Origin: an uncultured Clostridia bacterium
Lineage (GTDB): Bacteria > Bacillota > Clostridia > Tissierellales > Peptoniphilaceae
DNA length: 9,785 nt
Direction: 5' to 3'
NCBI GenBank assembly: GCA_945916025.1
Contig: CAMEGD010000050.1
Coordinates: 1-9,785, forward strand
In this document: one piece after another, positions 6,124-9,785 of the stretch
Position numbering within the stretch: the first letter of the stretch is position 1
Layout: each line of letters begins with the position of its first letter
Notes under the pieces: generated by a model
What the model was told of the DNA's origin: nothing
The model's database searches: none
Seen by the model: only the letters and a program-made list of their open reading frames with translations
Program-made: the position numbers and the translations under genes

Positions 6124-7030
6124 CTCTACAAAGCTGATGCTATCTGAACTGGCAGGCTTTGTAAGGTCCTGTGGAGAAATTAAAATTACCAAAGAAGAAG
6201 TTTCTTTAGAATTTATTACAGAAAATCCAAGTATAGCTAGAAGGATATTTACCTTGATAAAAAGCTACACAAGTGAAATTGAAGCATTTAGAAAAAGTAA
6301 TCAACTTAACAAAAACAACTACTATCTTATAGAAATGAAGGGTAAGTATGCAGTAGACGATTTACTCTTTGACACTGACTTTATTAAAAATGGAGACTAC
6401 CACAACAAAAATTACCCAGTAGGAAAAGAAGTGGTAAATACAGAAGAAGAGCTTAGAGCCTACTTAAGGGGATGCTTTTTAGGGGGTGGGTCAATTACAA
6501 ACCCTGAAAAATACTACCACTTAGAATTTGTAACAAAGTCAAAGGACTTTGCAGAAGATATAAGAAATAAGCTCTTAACAAAGGACATTTTAGGTAAAGT
6601 CTCTAAGAGAAAGTCCTCTTATATAGTTTATATAAAAGAAGGAGAGCAAATCTCAAACTTCATGGCACTAATAGGGGCCAACCAAGGTCTACTTAACTTT
6701 GAGAACATAAGAATTGTAAAAGAACTTAGAAATAATGTTAATAGGGTTGTAAATTGCGAGACGGCAAATATCAACAAGACTATTTCTGCATCTATGAAGC
6801 AGATAGAAGACATACAGTTTTTAATAGAGACAGAAAACTTTGAGCTTCTTCCAGGAGATGTTAGGGAAGTTGGAATGATTAGACTTGAAAATGAAGATTC
6901 CAGTCTTAGTGATATTGTTGAAATAAGTGGTAATAAATATTCCAAATCTGGAATAAATTATAGATTAAAAAAAATAAGCAAGATGGCAGAAAAAATTAGA
7001 GGTGCTAATAATGAAAGAAATGAAAGTTAA
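6074..7030 (+). CDS. whiA: DNA-binding protein WhiA
   Basis: WhiA is a conserved Gram-positive DNA-binding protein. It controls sporulation septation genes in Streptomyces and affects cell division and chromosome segregation in Bacillus. With GTG 6074 as start the protein has 318 residues and begins MSFSNILKNE, matching the usual MSF-x-x-x-x-K-x-E family opening; ATG 6068 would add two atypical residues. Residues about 1-215 form the degenerate LAGLIDADG homing-endonuclease-like domain, with LRGCFLGGGS at about 131-140 followed by the YHLEF motif. The C-terminal helix-turn-helix region holds NCETANINKT (227-236), a QIEDI segment and SKSGINYRLKKI (290-301). It overlaps Nudix by 50 bases and HPr by 20, so the three are likely translated from one message. 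Confidence 0.94.
   Translation: MSFSNILKNEAARVHLDSTKLMLSELAGFVRSCGEIKITKEEVSLEFITENPSIARRIFTLIKSYTSEIEAFRKSNQLNKNNYYLIEMKGKYAVDDLLFDTDFIKNGDYHNKNYPVGKEVVNTEEELRAYLRGCFLGGGSITNPEKYYHLEFVTKSKDFAEDIRNKLLTKDILGKVSKRKSSYIVYIKEGEQISNFMALIGANQGLLNFENIRIVKELRNNVNRVVNCETANINKTISASMKQIEDIQFLIETENFELLPGDVREVGMIRLENEDSSLSDIVEISGNKYSKSGINYRLKKISKMAEKIRGANNERNES
6998..7004 (+). promoter_or_regulatory. Ribosome binding site that fixes the HPr start
   Basis: AGAGGTG lies 6 bases before ATG 7011. The upstream in-frame GTG at 7002 is part of the site itself, and ATG 7020 would be too far from it. Confidence 0.75.
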
Positions 7031-7268
7031 ATTAATAAATGAAGACGGACTACATGGACGAGCAGCTGCTAATTTTGTTAGGGTAGCAAGTAAGTTTTCA
7101 TCTGATGTAAAACTAATTTCTGAAGATGTCTCTGTAAATGGAAAGAGCATTATAGGAATTATGTCTTTGGGAGCTTTTTCAGGAGAAGAACTTATAATTA
7201 GGACTGAAGGAACTGACGAAAACGTAGCCTTAAAAACCCTTGTAGACCTAGTAAATCAAAAATTATAA
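7011..7268 (+). CDS. HPr-family phosphocarrier protein at the crh position
   Basis: HPr transfers phosphate from enzyme I to sugar permeases of the PTS. In Firmicutes, when phosphorylated on Ser46 by HPr kinase, it acts as co-repressor with CcpA. From ATG 7011 the protein has 85 residues, the family's standard length. The loop GLHGRAA places His15 and Arg17 exactly at their standard numbers, and NGKSIIGIMSLGA places Ser46 correctly. The loop differs from the usual GLHARPA by Gly16 and, more unusually, Ala18 for proline. Gene order matches Bacillus whiA-crh, but Crh has Gln at position 15, so this protein keeps the catalytic histidine. It may be the true HPr, a Crh-like regulator or a bifunctional form. 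Other ptsH genes in the genome would decide. Confidence 0.88.
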   Translation: MKEMKVKLINEDGLHGRAAANFVRVASKFSSDVKLISEDVSVNGKSIIGIMSLGAFSGEELIIRTEGTDENVALKTLVDLVNQKL

Positions 7269-7273
7269 AATAT

Positions 7274-7323
7274 CTTAGAAACCTAGAAGTTTTACTTTTT
7301 GTATAAATATTATGGTTTTCTAG
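7274..7323 (+). other. Imperfect long-loop stem after HPr
   Basis: CTTAGAAACC (7274-7283) can pair with GGTTTTCTAG (7314-7323), with one bulged base on each side. The adjacent CTAGAA (7283-7288) can pair with TTCTAG (7318-7323) instead, so two left arms compete for one right arm. Stability is modest and the loop exceeds 25 bases. Confidence 0.3.
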
Positions 7324-7329
7324 TATCCA

Positions 7330-7350
7330 ACCCATTCTGTTACCATGGGT
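7330..7350 (+). other. Small perfect hairpin in the HPr-rpoB gap
   Basis: ACCCAT (7330-7335) pairs perfectly with ATGGGT (7345-7350) around a 9-base loop. It is not followed by a T run, so it is not itself a terminator. Together with its neighbours it gives the HPr 3' region three successive hairpins. Confidence 0.4.
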
Positions 7351-7369
7351 GAGACTTCTTATTAAATAT

Positions 7370-7399
7370 AACCTGGCTTTTTATAGGCCAGGTTTTCTT
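7370..7399 (+). terminator. Intrinsic terminator of the Nudix-whiA-HPr transcript
   Basis: AACCTGGC (7370-7377) pairs with GCCAGGTT (7387-7394) around a 9-base loop, and the stem runs into TTTTCTT. It lies about 100 bases after the HPr stop and just before the rpoB promoter, the expected position to separate two transcription units. Confidence 0.85.
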
Positions 7400-7420
7400 A
7401 ATATTCTTACAAATAATCAA

Positions 7421-7449
7421 TTGACAAGGGTTTACACCTATGTTAAAAT
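7421..7449 (+). promoter_or_regulatory. Strong sigma-A-type promoter for rpoB
   Basis: A perfect TTGACA (7421-7426), a 17-base spacer and TAAAAT (7444-7449), with an extended TG at 7441-7442, form the best promoter in the window. Transcription should begin near 7456, leaving a leader of about 90 bases. That leader contains a short AACAA-G-TTGTT palindrome (7510-7520) of unknown meaning. The ribosome binding site is the G-rich run AGAGGTGAGG at 7527-7536, before ATG 7545. Confidence 0.85.
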
Positions 7450-7544
7450 TAAACATTGCATAATATATAAAGATGGGTTACTATGCTCAATTTATATTTA
7501 GTACGTTATAACAAGTTGTTCAAGTGAGAGGTGAGGTTGTTTAC

Positions 7545-9785
7545 ATGGCAAATCCTGTAAATTATGGAAAAAGAGTTAGAATGAGTTATTCTAGAATCGA
7601 AGAGGTTTTAGATCCACCTAACTTGATTGAAGTTCAAACGACTTCTTTTAAATGGTTTATCAAAGAAGGTCTTAAAGAAGTACTTCAAGATATTTCCCCA
7701 ATTGAAGATTATACTGGGGACTTAGTAATGGAGTTCGTTGAACACAAAATCGGCGATGATAGAAAATATACGGAAGAAGAAGCAAAAGATCACGATGCAA
7801 ATTTTTCTGCTCCTTTAACTGTTAGAGTTAGACTTTACAACAAGTCTACTATGGAAATAAAAGAGCAAGAGGTTTTCATGGGTGATATGCCTATGATGAC
7901 TGAAACGGGAACTTTTGTAATTAATGGAGCTGAAAGGGTAGTTGTAAACCAATTAGTTAGGTCTCCAGGAGTTTATTATAAACTTGAAAGAGACAAGACT
8001 GGAAAACCACTGTATTCTTCAACATTAATACCTAATAGAGGCGCTTGGATTGAATTTGAATCTGACTCTAAAGATGTAGTTCATACTAGAATCGATAGAA
8101 ACAGAAAAATACCTATGACTATTTTAGTGAGGGCACTTGGAGTTGAAACTAGGTCAGAAATTTTAGAACTGTTCGGGGAGTCTGAACAGCTTTTAGCGAC
8201 TTTAGAAAAGGACCTTACAGAAAATAGAGAAGAAGCAATAATTGAAATTTATAAAAAATTAAGGCCAGGAGAGCCACCTACTCTTGATTCTGCTGAGTCT
8301 TTATTTAACAATATGTTCTTTGAACACAAGAGATATGACCTGGCAACTGTTGGTAGATATAAGTTTAACCAAAAACTAGCTATTTCAGAGAGAATCAGGG
8401 GTTATGTTTCTGTAGATAATATAATAGATAGTGAAACTGGAGAGCTTTTAGTAGGAAAAGACGAAGAAATTTCCTTTGAAGCTGCTAAAGAAATAGAAAA
8501 TGCTGGTATAAACCATGTTAGCATTTACAACAAAGACAGGGAAATAGTTAAAGTCCTTGGAAATAACTTTGTAGATTTATCAGCCTTTAATATAGAGGGA
8601 ATTGATTTTAGAAAATATGGCTTAAAGGGAAAGGTTCATTATCCAACTATGAAACTTTTAGTAGAATCCTTTGAAGGGGAAGAACTAGAAGAAGAAATAG
8701 AAAAGAATGTTAAAACATTAAGTCCTAAACATATAATAATTGACGACATCCTAGCTTCAGTATCTTATGAACTTGGCTTATTTAAAGATATTGGATCAAT
8801 AGATGATATTGATCACTTAGGAAATAGAAGAATTAGGTCTGTAGGAGAACTTCTACAAAACCAATATAGAATAGGTTTTTCTAGGATGGAAAGGGCTATT
8901 AGGGAGAAGATGACCATTCAAGATATGGAATCTAACACTCCACAATCACTTATAAATATTAGACCATTAACAGCAGCTGTTAAGGAGTTTTTTGGGTCTT
9001 CACAATTATCCCAATTCATGGACCAAACTAACCCACTAGCAGAACTTACTCACAAGAGAAGAATGTCAGCTTTAGGACCTGGTGGTTTATCTAGAGATAG
9101 GGCAGGCATGGAAGTTAGAGACGTAAATAACTCTCACTACGGTAGAATGTGTCCAATTGAGACCCCAGAAGGTCCAAATATCGGCCTTATCACTTCTTTA
9201 ACAACTTATGCTAGAATTAATGACTTTGGTTTTATTGAAGCTCCTTATAGAAAGGTAATTAAGCCAAAAGGTCAAGTAACTTCTAATATAGACTACATCA
9301 CAGCAGATGTAGAGGACAAGTATATAATCGCTCAATCAAACGAACCCCTTGATGAAAATGGATTCTTCATTAATGAAAGGGTAGTGGCCAGAGGTATTAA
9401 TGGGGTAGTAGACGTTTATGATGTTAAGGACATTGACTACATGGACGTATCTCCAAGACAGATTGTATCTGTTGGTACTGCCATGATTCCTTTCTTAGAA
9501 AATGATGATGCTAACCGTGCTCTAATGGGTGCAAACATGCAACGTCAAGCAGTTCCCCTAGTAATCACAGAAGCTCCAATTATCGGTACTGGAATTGAGT
9601 ACAAGGCTGCTAAGGACTCTGGTGTAGTTATTGTTAATAAATATGATGGACAAGTCTCTAAAATTTCTGCAAACTTTATTGAAGTTAAAAGAGACTCTGA
9701 CAGAAGTATAGAAAGATACAAACTTAAGACATTCAGAAGGGCAAATGCAGGTTCATATGTATCAATGGTTTACCATAGAAGCACA
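7545..9785 (+). CDS. rpoB: DNA-directed RNA polymerase subunit beta (5' part, runs off the window)
   Basis: The beta subunit forms one jaw of RNA polymerase and contributes to the active centre and the rifampicin pocket. The frame is open for 747 codons from ATG 7545 to the last base; the family is normally about 1,150-1,250 residues, so roughly the last third is outside. Landmarks: FVINGAERV at 124-132 followed by NQLVRSPGVYY; the rifampicin-resistance region FFGSSQLSQFMDQ from 482 with THKRRMSALGPGGLSRDRAG; and HYGRMCPIETPEGPNIGLI at 531-549. Asp493, His503, Ser508 and Ile549 correspond to Escherichia coli 516, 526, 531 and 572 and are all wild type, so nothing here suggests rifampicin resistance. 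rplJ and rplL, the usual upstream neighbours, are absent. Confidence 0.97.
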   Translation, partial: MANPVNYGKRVRMSYSRIEEVLDPPNLIEVQTTSFKWFIKEGLKEVLQDISPIEDYTGDLVMEFVEHKIGDDRKYTEEEAKDHDANFSAPLTVRVRLYNKSTMEIKEQEVFMGDMPMMTETGTFVINGAERVVVNQLVRSPGVYYKLERDKTGKPLYSSTLIPNRGAWIEFESDSKDVVHTRIDRNRKIPMTILVRALGVETRSEILELFGESEQLLATLEKDLTENREEAIIEIYKKLRPGEPPTLDSAESLFNNMFFEHKRYDLATVGRYKFNQKLAISERIRGYVSVDNIIDSETGELLVGKDEEISFEAAKEIENAGINHVSIYNKDREIVKVLGNNFVDLSAFNIEGIDFRKYGLKGKVHYPTMKLLVESFEGEELEEEIEKNVKTLSPKHIIIDDILASVSYELGLFKDIGSIDDIDHLGNRRIRSVGELLQNQYRIGFSRMERAIREKMTIQDMESNTPQSLINIRPLTAAVKEFFGSSQLSQFMDQTNPLAELTHKRRMSALGPGGLSRDRAGMEVRDVNNSHYGRMCPIETPEGPNIGLITSLTTYARINDFGFIEAPYRKVIKPKGQVTSNIDYITADVEDKYIIAQSNEPLDENGFFINERVVARGINGVVDVYDVKDIDYMDVSPRQIVSVGTAMIPFLENDDANRALMGANMQRQAVPLVITEAPIIGTGIEYKAAKDSGVVIVNKYDGQVSKISANFIEVKRDSDRSIERYKLKTFRRANAGSYVSMVYHRST

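Noticed and set aside
7330..7399. Possible L10-type ribosomal leader or T-box before rpoB
   Set aside because: I looked for the L10-leader and T-box hallmarks as I remember them and found neither. The structures precede the rpoB promoter, so they belong to the HPr transcript, not the rpoB leader.
1..9785. Mobile elements, CRISPR arrays, phage genes, tRNA/rRNA or toxin-antitoxin pairs
   Set aside because: I found no transposase or integrase motifs, no regularly spaced direct repeats, no terminal inverted repeats with target duplications and no cloverleaf or rRNA-like sequence; gaps between genes are short and accounted for.

Overview
The window is AT-rich, densely packed and reads entirely on the + strand. 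The gene families, strong Shine-Dalgarno sites, AGA/AGG/ATA-rich codon use and gene order (murB, PHP, rapZ, yvcK, whiA, HPr) point to a low-GC Gram-positive anaerobe of the Clostridia/Tissierellia type. A Peptoniphilaceae relative (Anaerococcus, Peptoniphilus or Finegoldia-like) is my best guess, but this is inferred from style and order, not from a search. This is core chromosome: I see no mobile element, CRISPR array, tRNA, rRNA or defence gene.

Layout. (1) Positions 1-106: AT-rich leader ending in a 24-codon open stub whose stop overlaps the pgi ribosome binding site. (2) Positions 107-1964: pgi (glucose-6-phosphate isomerase), then a divergent CarD-family regulator, probably co-transcribed. 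(3) A promoter at 2050-2077 starts a tight series: murB, a PHP-domain phosphoesterase-like gene, rapZ (TTG start) and yvcK, joined by short overlaps or a 5-base gap. (4) A 90-base gap carries a perfect 9-bp inverted repeat whose right arm contains the -35 of a likely promoter. A Nudix hydrolase follows, overlapping whiA by about 50 bases; whiA in turn overlaps an HPr-like gene by 20 bases. (5) The 276-base gap after HPr holds two weaker hairpins, a convincing intrinsic terminator (7370-7399) and a near-consensus promoter (7421-7449). (6) rpoB starts at 7545 and runs off the right edge after 747 codons.

How the genes fit together. rapZ, yvcK, whiA and an HPr paralogue form the conserved cluster known from Bacillus subtilis (yvcI-yvcJ-yvcK-whiA-crh). 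Several products touch the amino-sugar/cell-wall precursor branch: Pgi sets the fructose-6-phosphate level, RapZ and YvcK relatives sense or control glucosamine-6-phosphate or UDP-GlcNAc flux, and MurB uses a UDP-GlcNAc derivative. WhiA and HPr link division and carbon status. The following rpoB unit is separate, with its own promoter and without rplJ/rplL directly upstream.

Several starts were moved from the longest open frame to the one with a proper ribosome binding site: murB at 2105, yvcK at 4594, whiA at GTG 6074 and HPr at 7011. I did not find a clearly new biological system. The most interesting points are the HPr with an altered active-site loop at the crh position, the CarD-like protein without tryptophan, the inverted repeat embedded in the Nudix-whiA promoter, and the structured HPr-rpoB junction.
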